Origin: Elusimicrobiota bacterium
GTDB taxonomy: Bacteria > Elusimicrobiota > Elusimicrobia > Elusimicrobiales > UBA9959
Length of the DNA: 64,000 bases
Assembly (NCBI GenBank): GCA_019135865.1
Contig: JAGVVD010000052.1
Coordinates: forward strand, 231,854-295,853
Direction: 5' to 3'
The translations under genes were made by a program, and so were the position numbers. Positions 9,471 to 19,103 of this stretch are shown here, piece after piece (position 1 is the stretch's first letter; every line of letters begins with the position of its first letter). The notes below the pieces were generated by a model, which saw only the letters and a list, made by a program, of their open reading frames with translations, was not told where the DNA came from and made no database searches.

Positions 9471-9499
9471 TTGCATTTTCCATTTCCATCATCTACAAT
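9471..9499 (+). promoter_or_regulatory. Sigma-70-type promoter of the lysine-rich microprotein
   Basis: TTGCAT (9471-9476) and TACAAT (9494-9499) are separated by 17 bp and lie about 40 bp upstream of the ATG at 9538. The A/T tracts just upstream could act as an UP element. Confidence 0.5.
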
Positions 9500-9537
9500 C
9501 TATGCGAGCCCTGACGGGCCAAGGAGACAACTGAACA

Positions 9538-9630
9538 ATGCCTAAAAAGAAGAAGGCCAAGAAAGTGGCCAAGAAGAAGACCGCGAAGAAGGTCGCCAAG
9601 AAAAAGGCGAAGAAAGGGAAGCGGAAGTAA
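9538..9630 (+). CDS. 30-residue lysine/alanine microprotein (histone H1-like tail)
   Basis: An ATG at 9538 follows a strong ribosome site (AAGGAGA, 9520-9526), and the gene has its own promoter and a perfect terminator. The product consists almost only of Lys, Ala, Val, Thr, Gly and Arg, arranged as KKxAKKVAKKK repeats. This composition is that of the C-terminal tails of bacterial histone H1-like proteins, so nucleoid or RNA binding is the likely role (inference). The stand-alone 30-residue form, with no globular part, is unusual. It lies just upstream of recA but is separated from it by the terminator at 9656-9686. Confidence 0.65.
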   Translation: MPKKKKAKKVAKKKTAKKVAKKKAKKGKRK

Positions 9631-9655
9631 TTTCCGGTCCCGGAAAAATCAGTAA

Positions 9656-9686
9656 GACGGCGCCCGTGAGGGCGCCGTCCTTGTTT
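9656..9686 (+). terminator. Rho-independent terminator
   Basis: A perfect 10-bp stem (9656-9665 with 9670-9679) with a GTGA loop is followed by CTTGTTTT. It ends the microprotein transcript and isolates it from recA. Confidence 0.85.
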
Positions 9687-9708
9687 TATCCGTCGTTTTG
9701 CCCGCCGC

Positions 9709-9737
9709 TTTACCTGTGATTCCCCATATACTATAAT
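9709..9737 (+). promoter_or_regulatory. Probable recA promoter
   Basis: TTTACC (9709-9714) and TATAAT (9732-9737) are spaced 17 bp, about 100 bp upstream of recA. The long leader between them and the gene contains the inverted repeat at 9764-9787. Confidence 0.5.
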
Positions 9738-9763
9738 CTCGGTTAACATAATATTTCAAGGGG

Positions 9764-9787
9764 GGTGCGACACTACGTTGTCGCACC
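9764..9787 (+). repeat. Inverted repeat in the recA leader
   Basis: A perfect 9-bp inverted repeat (GGTGCGACA / TGTCGCACC, 6-nt spacer) lies about 27 bp after the -10 box. It could be an RNA hairpin in the 5' leader or a repressor operator; it does not match the common LexA boxes that I know. Confidence 0.5.
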
Positions 9788-9835
9788 GGTCCCGTAGGAT
9801 ATTCATGACGGTAAACAAGGTTCAACGGAGGTAAC

Positions 9836-10902
<1,067 letters not shown>

Positions 10903-10903
<1 letters not shown>

Positions 10904-11799
10904 TGGCGAAGCGCCACCCGCTGGCCGCCTCCTTCTTCCGCCATCTTTCGGCGGAGAGGGGGCTGGCCGGCAACACCTGCAAGTCCTACGCCGGCGACGT
11001 ATCGGCCTGGCTGGCCTGGCTGGAGGGCCGCAAGGCCGACCCGCTGTCCGCCGGCGCCGACGCCGTGGAGGCGTACCTCTGGCGTCTTAAGTCCCGGCTG
11101 GGGCTGAAGGCTTCCAGCATATTCCGCAAGACCGAGGCCATCAGGTCCTTCTACCGCTTCCTGCTGCTCGAGGGCAGGATAAAGAAGGACCCGACGGCCA
11201 ATTTCCGCTCGCCGCGCATAGAGCGGCGCATCCCCCCGTCGGTGAGCCGCGAGGACATGGAGAGGCTTCTTGAATATCCCCCGGGAGAGGATTTCGCGCT
11301 CAACCGCGCGCTGGCCGCGACGGAGCTGCTCTACGCCTGCGGGCTGCGCGTCTCCGAGCTGCTGTCGCTGCGTCTGGAGTCGGTCAACCTCGACCAGGGC
11401 TGGGTGCGCGTCTTCGGCAAGGGCGGCAAAGAGCGCATAGTCCCGGTTCACGCGCGGGCGCTGGACGCGCTGCGCTCCTACATGGAGCTGCGCCAGCTCA
11501 AGTTCGGCGGCCTTTCTCCGGCGGGAGAGCTGTTCCTCAACAAGTCGGGGGGAAAGCTGAGCCGGGTGCAGATGTGGAAGGACCTGCTGGCTCTGGGCCG
11601 CAGGGCCGGGGTGGAGGCCCCGCTGCACCCGCACCTGCTGCGTCATACCTTCGCCTCGCACCTGCTGCAATCGGGCGCCGACCTGCGCTCGATACAGGAG
11701 ATGCTGGGGCACGCCAGCCTGAACACCACGCAGATCTACACGCACATAGAACGCTCGGGGCTGAAGAAGGCGCATAAGCGCTTCCATCCCGAGGGATAA
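10903..11799 (+). CDS. xerD: Tyrosine recombinase, XerC/XerD family
   Basis: 298 residues, the normal size for Xer recombinases, which resolve chromosome dimers at dif. The N-terminal SAM-like core-binding domain (about 1-95) is followed by the catalytic domain with Arg149 (ACGLRVSELL), Lys173/176 in the beta hairpin (FGKGGKERIVP), HLLRHTFASHLL (His244, Arg247), His270 (MLGHASLNTTQIYTH) and nucleophile Tyr279. The ATG at 10903 overlaps the recA stop. Family members with a single Xer are called XerA or XerH in some lineages, so XerD rather than XerC is a best guess. No prophage or integron context, so a housekeeping recombinase. Confidence 0.9.
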
Positions 11800-11839
11800 A
11801 CTTGATAATAAATAGGTAAAATATAGCACTGGACGGGAA

Positions 11840-13387
11840 ATGATAGAGGATTCCGACGATATATTCGACGCCAGCGTAAAGTTCCACGACCGGCACCGGT
11901 TCGAGATAAAGCTGGACATGGACCTGGCCGATACCTCCAGGGCCGAGTTCGACATGGAGGCCTATTTTTTCGTACCCAAGGCCCTCAACATATCCCCCCA
12001 GACGTATTCCAAGGAACAGTTCTACGGCGACCTGCAGCGCTACGTGCGTTTCCGGATACCGCGCATGTCGCTGGCCAAGATCGCGGACAATTCCAACACG
12101 CTCTCCCCGCTCTACCGCATAAGGGCCGCCCTTTCCCGGCTGCGGGCGGGGGAGCGCGGCCAGGGGCTGGTCGCGCTGATCTACGATGAATTCAAACTGC
12201 TCGGCTGCATAATACGCGGCGAGCTGCGCGACGGGGCCAGGCTCTTCATCTCCGTGCTGGGCAGGGGGGAGAACCCGCGGCCCGGCGTTTTCCTCGCCGA
12301 AGGCCTGGAGAGTTTCGTCGTCGACCTGAGCGCGCTCTCCTCTTCCCTCGCCTCCCTTAAGCGCGAGGTGACGGACTCGTCGGTGCCGGCCAGTATACGC
12401 GAAACGGCCTCGTATTTCGACGAGTACCGCAGCCTTATGCTGGAAGAGTACCTGACGGCGCTGGTCTCCGCGCTGCGCGGGGCCGGCGTGGGCGGGCCGT
12501 CGGGGGACCCGCGGCTGGCCGCCGCGGAGAAGAAGCTTTCCGGGCTGGCTTCCGAGCAGGAAGGTTACCGCCGGGCTATGGGATACCCTTCGGTCTATAA
12601 CAAGGAGGACGGCGGAGAGGCGCTGATCTACCGCCGCGGCGTGCTCAAGAAGTTCATCTCCAGCGCGCTGTACCTGAAGGCCGAGGTGGAGGAATGGACC
12701 ACGATGGCCCAGCTCGCGCCCGGTATAGCGGCCGGCGTCGCCATGCTCTTCGCGGTGGCCGCCACCATCTACGCGCAGAGCCGCTACGCGCTCAACAGCG
12801 CCGCCTTCGTCATGATCGTGGTGGTCAGCTACATCTTTAAGGACCGCATCAAGGACTGGCTGAAGGTCTTCTTCTCGCGCAGCATGGCCAAGTGGCTTTA
12901 CGACCGCAGCAGCGAGATCCTGACCCCGCGCGACGATATCAGGATAGGCGAGATGCGCGAGGCTTTCACTTTCCTCAAGCCGGGCGGCGTGCCGGCGGAC
13001 ATACTGGACCTGCGCAACATCGACAATATCACCTCCATCGACGAGGACGGCAAGCCGGAGAGGGTGTTCAAATACAAGAAGGAGATGATCCTCCGGCCCA
13101 GGCTGATCAACAGGCTGCACGACCGCCGCAAGGACCTCAACGACATCATACGGTTCAGCGTGGCCGATTTCATCAGGCAGGCCGACGACCCCCGCGCGGA
13201 TTATGTCCGCGTGGACCGGGAGGGGCGCATCGTCTCCTCCTCGTGCCCGCGGGTGTACCGCCTGAACCTGGTCCTGCGCTACTCCTATAAGGGCCGGGAC
13301 GGCGCGCCGCGGGTCAACAGGGAGCGGATACGGGTGGTCCTGAACAAGGAAGGCATAGTGCGGATGGAGGAAGTGCGGGCGCTCTGA
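11840..13387 (+). CDS. Conserved-looking membrane protein with two central helices, unknown function
   Basis: 515 residues. Two adjacent hydrophobic helices (about 295-312 and 315-333, from GIAAGVAMLFAVAATIYAQS to SAAFVMIVVVSYIF) separate a roughly 290-residue N-terminal cytoplasmic region from a roughly 180-residue C-terminal one, so both ends probably lie in the cytoplasm. The N-terminal part begins acidic and contains the lines AKIADNSNTLSPLYRIRAAL and LVALIYDEFKLLGCIIRGEL. There is no enzyme motif that I recognise. It follows the xerD-like gene by 40 bp on the same strand and precedes the dehydrogenase-like gene by 18 bp, so it may be part of the recA transcript. Confidence 0.7.
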   Translation: MIEDSDDIFDASVKFHDRHRFEIKLDMDLADTSRAEFDMEAYFFVPKALNISPQTYSKEQFYGDLQRYVRFRIPRMSLAKIADNSNTLSPLYRIRAALSRLRAGERGQGLVALIYDEFKLLGCIIRGELRDGARLFISVLGRGENPRPGVFLAEGLESFVVDLSALSSSLASLKREVTDSSVPASIRETASYFDEYRSLMLEEYLTALVSALRGAGVGGPSGDPRLAAAEKKLSGLASEQEGYRRAMGYPSVYNKEDGGEALIYRRGVLKKFISSALYLKAEVEEWTTMAQLAPGIAAGVAMLFAVAATIYAQSRYALNSAAFVMIVVVSYIFKDRIKDWLKVFFSRSMAKWLYDRSSEILTPRDDIRIGEMREAFTFLKPGGVPADILDLRNIDNITSIDEDGKPERVFKYKKEMILRPRLINRLHDRRKDLNDIIRFSVADFIRQADDPRADYVRVDREGRIVSSSCPRVYRLNLVLRYSYKGRDGAPRVNRERIRVVLNKEGIVRMEEVRAL

Positions 13388-13405
13388 CCGGCGTCCGCGG
13401 TTCGT

Positions 13406-14515
13406 ATGGAGATAAAAGCGGTGGGGATCATGGGGGCCGACAGGACCGGCGCGGAAGCGGCCGAGCTGCTGGCGCTGGCGGGCCTGCAGGTGAGGCTTTA
13501 CGACGATTTCAAGGACGCGCTGGAGCAGGCCATGGCCAGGATAGCGTGGTCCCTGGCCGGAGCCGGGCGCTCCGATGCGCTGGCCGGCATAGAGGCCGTG
13601 CAGGACTATTCCATGTTCAAGGGCGCCGACCTGGTGATAGAGGGGCCCGACCGGGACATGGAGTACCGCAGGACCGCTTTCGCCCGGCTGCTCAAGGAAG
13701 CGGGACCGCCGCGGCTGACGGCCGTCCACACCTCGGTCTCCACCATAAAGGAACTCCTGGCCGGGGTCGGGCTGCCGCCCTCCTCCGTGGTGGGGCTCCG
13801 CCTGGGCCGGCCGGTGCGCGAGAACCTGCTGGCCGAGGTCGTGCGCGGCGAGGCGACGTCCGACGAGTCCGTAGAGGCCTGCGCGGCGCTGCTGCGCAGG
13901 CTGGGCCGCACGCCGGTGATAATGAAGGACAATCCCGGGCAGATACTGGAGCGCCTTTGGCGCCCTTTCGTGCTGGCCGCGCTCGGCGCGCTGGAAAAAG
14001 GCAAAGGCCGTCCGTACGAGCTGGACGCCGCTTTTCGCGGGGTTTCCGGCGCTCCCCGGGGGCCGTTCGAGTCGCTGGACGCCAGGGGACTCGACGTCGA
14101 CCTGCGCTCCGCCCACGCCGTTTACGAGGCGCTTGGCAGGCCTCTTCGCCTGGTTCCCTCCACCGTGGAGACGCGCCTGGTGCAGTACGGCCAGCTCGGC
14201 CGCAAGTCCACCATCGGCTTCTACATTTACGATGACGGCGTCATAGCCGGAGAGAATCCTATATTCGGGAACATCCTGAAATACCTCGGCCTGCGGAAAG
14301 TGGAGAAGGGGGAGATATTCAGGGAGCTCATGTCCCCGGTGATAGAGGAGGCCAGGCTGCTGGCGTCCGAGATCATGGCTTCCGAATACGACATAGAGAC
14401 GGTCGTAAAGCTGGGATTGGGCTGGCCCAAGGGGCCTTTCGGTTATCTGCGCGACATGCCGGACCTTTTCGTCAGAAAAGAGGGTTCCGAATTCGACCGC
14501 CTCGACACTTTTTGA
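13406..14515 (+). CDS. 3-hydroxyacyl-CoA dehydrogenase-family protein, catalytic residues missing
   Basis: 369 residues. The order of parts fits 3-hydroxyacyl-CoA dehydrogenase: a Rossmann start (VGIMGADRTGAEAAELLALA) where the third Gly of GxGxxG is lost, the NAD domain up to about 180, the all-helical dimer domain (NPGQILERLW, RGPFESLD, GRKSTIGFYIY), and a partial second helical domain (LGWPKGPFGYLRDMPD) as in multifunctional FadB-type proteins. The catalytic His of the family's GLHFFNP motif is Arg132 here (GLRLGRP), and the partner Glu lies in an LAAL stretch instead. I therefore expect a non-catalytic binding or regulatory role. It precedes fhs by 31 bp. Confidence 0.75.
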   Translation: MEIKAVGIMGADRTGAEAAELLALAGLQVRLYDDFKDALEQAMARIAWSLAGAGRSDALAGIEAVQDYSMFKGADLVIEGPDRDMEYRRTAFARLLKEAGPPRLTAVHTSVSTIKELLAGVGLPPSSVVGLRLGRPVRENLLAEVVRGEATSDESVEACAALLRRLGRTPVIMKDNPGQILERLWRPFVLAALGALEKGKGRPYELDAAFRGVSGAPRGPFESLDARGLDVDLRSAHAVYEALGRPLRLVPSTVETRLVQYGQLGRKSTIGFYIYDDGVIAGENPIFGNILKYLGLRKVEKGEIFRELMSPVIEEARLLASEIMASEYDIETVVKLGLGWPKGPFGYLRDMPDLFVRKEGSEFDRLDTF

Positions 14516-14546
14516 CGGCGGCCTTCGGCCGCTCACAGGGGAAAAA

Positions 14547-16214
14547 ATGCCTACCGATATCGAGATAGCCAGGAAGATAAACCTCAGGCACATACGCGAG
14601 ATAGCCGCCGGACTGGGCGTGCCGGAGGACGACCTTTACTATTACGGCAAGTACAAGGCCAAGCTGCCGCTGAAGCTCATCGACCGGGAAAAAGCGAAAA
14701 GCAGCAGGCTGATACTGGTCTCGGCCATCTCGCCCACGCCCGCGGGCGAAGGCAAGACCACGGTGTCCATCGGTCTCTCGCTGGGACTCAACAGGATAGG
14801 CAGGAAGACGACCGTGGTGCTGCGCGAACCTTCGCTGGGCCCCGTCTTCGGCGTGAAGGGCGGCGCCACCGGCGGCGGCTGGTCTCAGGTGCTGCCGATG
14901 GAGGACATCAACCTGCACTTCACCGGCGATTTCGCCGCCATAGAGAAGGCCCACAACCTGCTCGCGGCGATGATCGACAACAATATCCAGAACAAGAAGG
15001 AAAATCTCGGCATCGATCCGCGCACGGTGGCCTGGCGGCGGGTGATGGACATGAACGACAGGTCGCTGCGCAAGATCATCGTCGGCCTGGGCGGCACGAT
15101 GAGCGGGGTGCCGCGCGAGACCGGCTTCGACATCGTGGCCGCGTCGGAAGTGATGGCGATACTCTGCCTCTCGGAGAACTTCACCCACCTCAAGGAGAAG
15201 CTGGGCAACATCTTCGTGGGCTACACCTACGGCCGCAAGCCGGTCTACGCCCGCGATCTCAAGGCCAGCGGCGCCATGGCCGCGCTGCTCAAGGACGCGC
15301 TGAGGCCCAACCTGGTGCAGACCAGCGAGGGCACCCCGGCCATCATACACGGCGGACCTTTCGCCAATATCGCCCACGGCTGCAATTCCATCGTAGCCAC
15401 GCGCATGGGGATGAGCCTTTCCGATTACGTCGTGACCGAGGCCGGCTTCGCCTTCGAACTGGGGGCCGAGAAGTTCCTCGACATCAAATGCCGCTACGCC
15501 GGCATAGCCCCGTCCGCGGCGGTGCTGGTGGCCACGGTGCGCGCGCTGAAGTATCACGGCGGCGCCGACCTGAAGGAGATAAAGAAGCCGGACCCCGCGC
15601 GGGTGGCCAAAGGCCTGGAGAACCTGGAGAAGCACGTCGAGAACATGAAGCAGTTCAAGGTCTCGCCGGTCGTGGCCGTAAATAAGTTCGCGGACGATAC
15701 CGACGAGGAGATAGCGGTCATCCGGGACCGCTGCGCGGCGCTGGGCGTGCCCGTCGCGGTGGCCGACGTCTGGGAGCAGGGCGGCCGCGGCGCCGAGGAC
15801 CTGGCGCGGATAGTGGTAAAGGCCGCCGACTGCTGCCCAGGTTTCGAGCCCATCTACGACTGGAACTGGCCGGTGGAAAGGAAGATAGAGGCTATAGCCG
15901 GCAAGATGTACGGCGCGAAGCACATAGATTACACCCCGCGCGCGAAGAAGGACCTGGAGAAGATCGCGGGCCTGGGACTGGACAAGCTACCGGTCTGCAT
16001 AGCCAAGACGCAGAAGTCGCTTTCCGACAACCCGGAGCTCATAGGGCGGCCCAAGGACTTCGTGGTGACGGTGCGCGAGATAGAGGTGGCGGCGGGCGCC
16101 GGCTTCCTCATCCCGATAACCGGCGACATCATGCGGATGCCCGGCCTGCCGGAGCATCCGGCGTCGGAGAGGATGGACATAGACGCCGAGGGCAACGTCA
16201 CGGGGTTGTTCTGA
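14547..16214 (+). CDS. fhs: Formate--tetrahydrofolate ligase
   Basis: 555 residues, full length. It makes 10-formyl-THF from formate, THF and ATP, feeding one-carbon metabolism. The P-loop TPAGEGKTT (64-72), the REPSLGPVFGVKGGATGGG segment (about 91-109), the GGPFANIAHGCNS motif and the C-terminal ITGDIMRMPGLP are all present. An ATG follows GGGG four bases upstream of AAAAAATG. Whether it serves a Wood-Ljungdahl methyl branch or only purine and formyl-Met synthesis cannot be decided; no other pathway genes are in the window. Confidence 0.95.
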   Translation: MPTDIEIARKINLRHIREIAAGLGVPEDDLYYYGKYKAKLPLKLIDREKAKSSRLILVSAISPTPAGEGKTTVSIGLSLGLNRIGRKTTVVLREPSLGPVFGVKGGATGGGWSQVLPMEDINLHFTGDFAAIEKAHNLLAAMIDNNIQNKKENLGIDPRTVAWRRVMDMNDRSLRKIIVGLGGTMSGVPRETGFDIVAASEVMAILCLSENFTHLKEKLGNIFVGYTYGRKPVYARDLKASGAMAALLKDALRPNLVQTSEGTPAIIHGGPFANIAHGCNSIVATRMGMSLSDYVVTEAGFAFELGAEKFLDIKCRYAGIAPSAAVLVATVRALKYHGGADLKEIKKPDPARVAKGLENLEKHVENMKQFKVSPVVAVNKFADDTDEEIAVIRDRCAALGVPVAVADVWEQGGRGAEDLARIVVKAADCCPGFEPIYDWNWPVERKIEAIAGKMYGAKHIDYTPRAKKDLEKIAGLGLDKLPVCIAKTQKSLSDNPELIGRPKDFVVTVREIEVAAGAGFLIPITGDIMRMPGLPEHPASERMDIDAEGNVTGLF

Positions 16215-16233
16215 CAGGAGAACCATTTCGGGC

Positions 16234-16408
16234 GCTGGCGGGGCATCACTACGCAAAGACGCGCTCGTACACCGTACTCGCGCTCCGACCTCGGCCCTCG
16301 CGCTCGTATGCGCCTCCGCTCCGCGGGAAGCCAAGCACCGTCAGCTGCGGCGCATACTCCGTAAGCTCGGGCCTTCGGACGGCTTTGCTTAAGTGATGCC
16401 CCGCCGGC
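16234..16408. repeat. MITE/REP-like element with terminal inverted repeats
   Basis: The ends form an imperfect 25-26 bp inverted repeat (16234-16258 against 16383-16408, sharing the block GGCGGGGCATCACT / AGTGATGCCCCGCC). Inside, a second complementary pair (about 16308-16321 with 16341-16354) and repeated GCGCTCGTA blocks suggest a cruciform or a structured RNA. There is no ORF in it. It sits between fhs and the M3-like gene, so it may also cap the fhs transcript. Confidence 0.55.
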
Positions 16409-16439
16409 ACCCGGCTGTCTCCTTGTTAGAAGATTTTTT

Positions 16440-17621
16440 ATGACCGGCGAAGCTATATTCGGCGAATACCTGAAGATACGGGACGGGGTGCGGTACCTGT
16501 CGGGAGGGCGGGAGTATTCGTACGCGGAGGCGGAGGAACTGCTCCGTTCCCCGGACCCTTTCGAGCGGGTGCGCGCCTGGGATATGATCCGCGGCGGCTG
16601 GGAGGGTCTGGAAGGCGCGCTGGCCGGGCTGCTCGGCCGCGCTTTGGCCGCCAAAGCCCGCGCCGCAGCGGAAGCGTCCGGCGAAGGCAGCGGCCCCCTC
16701 CTGGCGGCGGCCGCCTCCCTGCGGGCGCCGCTGATGCGGGCCCTGGAAGCCAAGGCGGGCCGGGTCGGAGCCTCCGGTTTCAGCTGCCGCGATCTCTGGG
16801 CGCGGCTGCCGGCTCCCGCCGACGCGCAGATGCCGCTGGCCGAGGGTCTGCGCCGGCTGGGCCGGATCTTCGACGGGGCCGTGGAGGGCGGGCGCGGCCT
16901 GATAATGGAGTTCTTTCCCGGGAACCGGCTGCTGCTGGAGGGGGACCGTCCCCGCTGCCTGCGCCTCGATCCCTCCTCTCCGGCCGTGGTCCGTCTGCCG
17001 GAGACTTTCAGGGGCGTCTATCCGTCGGACCTGCCGGTGATAGCGCGCGAGCTCGGCCGCGCCGTACATTCCGATATCGCGTCCCGGCTCGGCGCCGGCG
17101 CGGAGCCCCGCCCGGTCTTCGCCGGGCTGCTCGGCCATTTTTTCGAGGAACTGGCCTGGTCCGGCCTCAGGGCGGAGGCCGGGCCCCATACCGCGGCCGA
17201 ACTGGCCTTCAACAGGCTGCCCCAGCTGACGGCCGATTTCCTGCTCGTCCCGGCGACGCTCGAATTCGAGGAGGCGGCCGCCGCGGCGGCCGCGGGAGGG
17301 ACGCTTACCGCCGACGCCGTGAGGGACATGGAGAAAAGGATATTCACCGTGTGGCTGGGCGCGGAGGCGGAGGGGGCCGGGTTCTGGATGCGGTCCGGTA
17401 CGCTTTTCAGGCCGGAGCCCGCCGGCTGTTCCGCCCGGCTGGCGGGGCGTTTCCTGTCGCTGGGCCTGGCCCGCGGCGGGCGTCTGGCGGCGGCGGACCT
17501 GGAGAAGGCGGTCGCGGACGCGGCGGCGCTGGACCTCGGCGCCTGGCTGGCCGGGCGCGTCCCCGGAGGCTGGCCGGCCCTGTCGGCCGGAGCCCTGGAT
17601 ACTTTGTCCGGCCTGGAATGA
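16440..17621 (+). CDS. M3 (oligoendopeptidase F)-like protein lacking the zinc site
   Basis: 393 residues, shorter than the roughly 560-600 of PepF. The N-terminal segment (SYAEAEELLRSPDPFERVRAWDMI) looks like the opening of M3B oligoendopeptidases. The central LPVIARELGRAVHSDIAS aligns with the family's LAHELGHAVHS metal motif, but both zinc-binding His are Arg (Arg203, Arg207); Glu204 remains. The third ligand region (PVFAGLLGHFFEELAW) also lacks the expected first Glu. So this appears to be a pseudopeptidase, or very degraded. The frame is fully open with strong GC-rich codon use, which argues for selection rather than decay. No signal peptide. Confidence 0.6.
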   Translation: MTGEAIFGEYLKIRDGVRYLSGGREYSYAEAEELLRSPDPFERVRAWDMIRGGWEGLEGALAGLLGRALAAKARAAAEASGEGSGPLLAAAASLRAPLMRALEAKAGRVGASGFSCRDLWARLPAPADAQMPLAEGLRRLGRIFDGAVEGGRGLIMEFFPGNRLLLEGDRPRCLRLDPSSPAVVRLPETFRGVYPSDLPVIARELGRAVHSDIASRLGAGAEPRPVFAGLLGHFFEELAWSGLRAEAGPHTAAELAFNRLPQLTADFLLVPATLEFEEAAAAAAAGGTLTADAVRDMEKRIFTVWLGAEAEGAGFWMRSGTLFRPEPAGCSARLAGRFLSLGLARGGRLAAADLEKAVADAAALDLGAWLAGRVPGGWPALSAGALDTLSGLE

Positions 17622-17634
17622 GCCCCGCCCGCGC

Positions 17635-18192
17635 TTATTCCGTTCCGGGGAGCGGCTTCATCGCTTCCACCCGGCGGAAGTAGTTTTCCCTTGAAACTTT
17701 CTTCAGCTCTTCCCTGACCAGCATGGGCCTGTCCGGCCGGTCTAATTTCTTTTCCGTGAGCAGGGCGCCGTCCCGTATTTCTCCTGCGCCGGTGAGATAG
17801 CCGCCGCCTTCCGGGCGGAGGTCGTACTTCCACTTGTCCAGGGCCCGGCCGGAAAAGGTCACCGTGCCGCTCAGCGCGCTCCCGTACCCGGATACGCTGT
17901 AGGAGAGGGAGCGGCCGATCCGCGTGAGGGTGGTTATGCGTTCCTCGGGCGGCATGCCGGGCGAAACGCCGGGCTGGGTGAAGGTCTCTATTATCATCCC
18001 GCCGCCGTCCAGTACCTCCCTTTTGAGCGCGGAATCCGCGCCGCCGTAAGGCAGGCGTCCGTCCGGCGAGAAGAAGCGGGTCTCCCCGTGGTAATACTCG
18101 ATCCCCGCCGCGTTCTTGATGAAGGCGGGCGCGGCGCAGGCGGAGAGAAGGGCGGCGGCGCAGGCCAGGGCCAGCGCGCGGGCCGGGCTCAC
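17635..18192 (-). CDS. Lipoprotein, unknown function
   Basis: 185 residues. A GTG at 18192 overlaps the stop of the agmatinase gene (GTGA), so it is translationally coupled to it. The signal peptide ends in a lipobox (ALLSAC), making it a membrane-anchored lipoprotein. The mature part is beta-rich: GIEYYHGETRFFSPDGRLPYG, then alternating strands ending REELKKVSRENYFRRVEAM. I do not recognise the family. Its position behind arginine decarboxylase and agmatinase may be only genomic convenience, as nothing in it suggests polyamine binding. Confidence 0.65.
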   Translation of the reverse strand: MSPARALALACAAALLSACAAPAFIKNAAGIEYYHGETRFFSPDGRLPYGGADSALKREVLDGGGMIIETFTQPGVSPGMPPEERITTLTRIGRSLSYSVSGYGSALSGTVTFSGRALDKWKYDLRPEGGGYLTGAGEIRDGALLTEKKLDRPDRPMLVREELKKVSRENYFRRVEAMKPLPGTE

Positions 18193-19067
18193 TTCCGCCG
18201 GCCTCCGGCGGAAAGGTAGCCCATGAGGCGGTAGGCCAGTTTGGCCGCGTTGAACTCGGTGACGGCGTCGGCCTTGCGCGGCGCCACCTCGACTATGTCC
18301 GCCCCCACGATCCTCTTGCGCGAGCAGACGGCGCGGAACAGTTCCAGCGCCTCGTACCAGCCGAAGCCGCCGGGCTGGGGGGTCCCCGTCGCCGGCATGA
18401 CGTGCGGGTCGAAGCCGTCCACGTCTATGGTCATATAGACCGTGTCCGTCAGCGAAGCCAGGACCTTGCGTATGAGCGCCCGGTTGTCGCGGTGCGCGTG
18501 CGCCAGGAAGGTCCTGACCTTGCCGGCGTTCATGTATTCCTTCTCGTCGTGCGAGACGCTGCGTATGCCGACCTGCACGGTCGGCGTGGCGCGGGAGGCG
18601 GGGTAAAGCGCGGAGGCGTGGCTGCGCGGGTTGCCCTCGTATTCGGGGCGCAGATCGGCGTGGGCGTCGAAATGCAGTATCGAAAGGTCCTTGTGACGCC
18701 GCTGGAAAGGGGGCAGCAGCCCCTGCGTGACGCTGTGCTCGCCCCCGATGAAGAAAGGCACCGCCCGGGTACTCCGCAGCAGCCGTTCCGTGTAGTCCTC
18801 GAGATAGGGGAAGAACTTCTTTTCGCTCAGCGAACAGTCGACCGGCGCCGCGGTGAAGATGCCTTCCTTCCAGGTCTCCGTTCCCGTCTCCTCGTCCCAG
18901 AACTCCAGCTGCCAGGACGCGTCTATGACGGCGGCCGGGCCTTTGGACGTGCCGTGGCCGTAGGAAGTGGTCTTTTCCCACGGGACGGGGATCACGGCGA
19001 AGCGGGCCTTCTCCAGCGGCGCGCTGTCCGAAGTTACGAACTGCACTTTATTGGGTCTGATTTTCAT
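18189..19067 (-). CDS. speB: Agmatinase (ureohydrolase family)
   Basis: 292 residues from the ATG at 19067, chosen because GGAG lies 6 nt upstream; another ATG at 19082 has a poorer ribosome site. The two-manganese site is intact: His111 (GGEHS), Asp134-His136-Asp138 (FDAHAD), and Asp215/Asp217/Asp220 (IDVDGFD). The substrate side PATGTPQPGG is as in agmatinases. The enzyme would cleave agmatine to putrescine and urea. The preceding gene encodes the agmatine-forming arginine decarboxylase, which supports agmatinase over arginase. A hairpin between the two genes may reduce readthrough. Confidence 0.9.
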   Translation of the reverse strand: MKIRPNKVQFVTSDSAPLEKARFAVIPVPWEKTTSYGHGTSKGPAAVIDASWQLEFWDEETGTETWKEGIFTAAPVDCSLSEKKFFPYLEDYTERLLRSTRAVPFFIGGEHSVTQGLLPPFQRRHKDLSILHFDAHADLRPEYEGNPRSHASALYPASRATPTVQVGIRSVSHDEKEYMNAGKVRTFLAHAHRDNRALIRKVLASLTDTVYMTIDVDGFDPHVMPATGTPQPGGFGWYEALELFRAVCSRKRIVGADIVEVAPRKADAVTEFNAAKLAYRLMGYLSAGGRRK

Positions 19068-19103
19068 CTCGGCTCCGTTCATCCCCGGTCGTTCCGGGGC
19101 CGT

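Noticed and set aside
11537..14593. A 1,018-codon antisense frame over the xerD-like, membrane and dehydrogenase-like genes
   Set aside because: Same cause; composition is Arg/Gly/Pro-rich and no start signal or family is seen.
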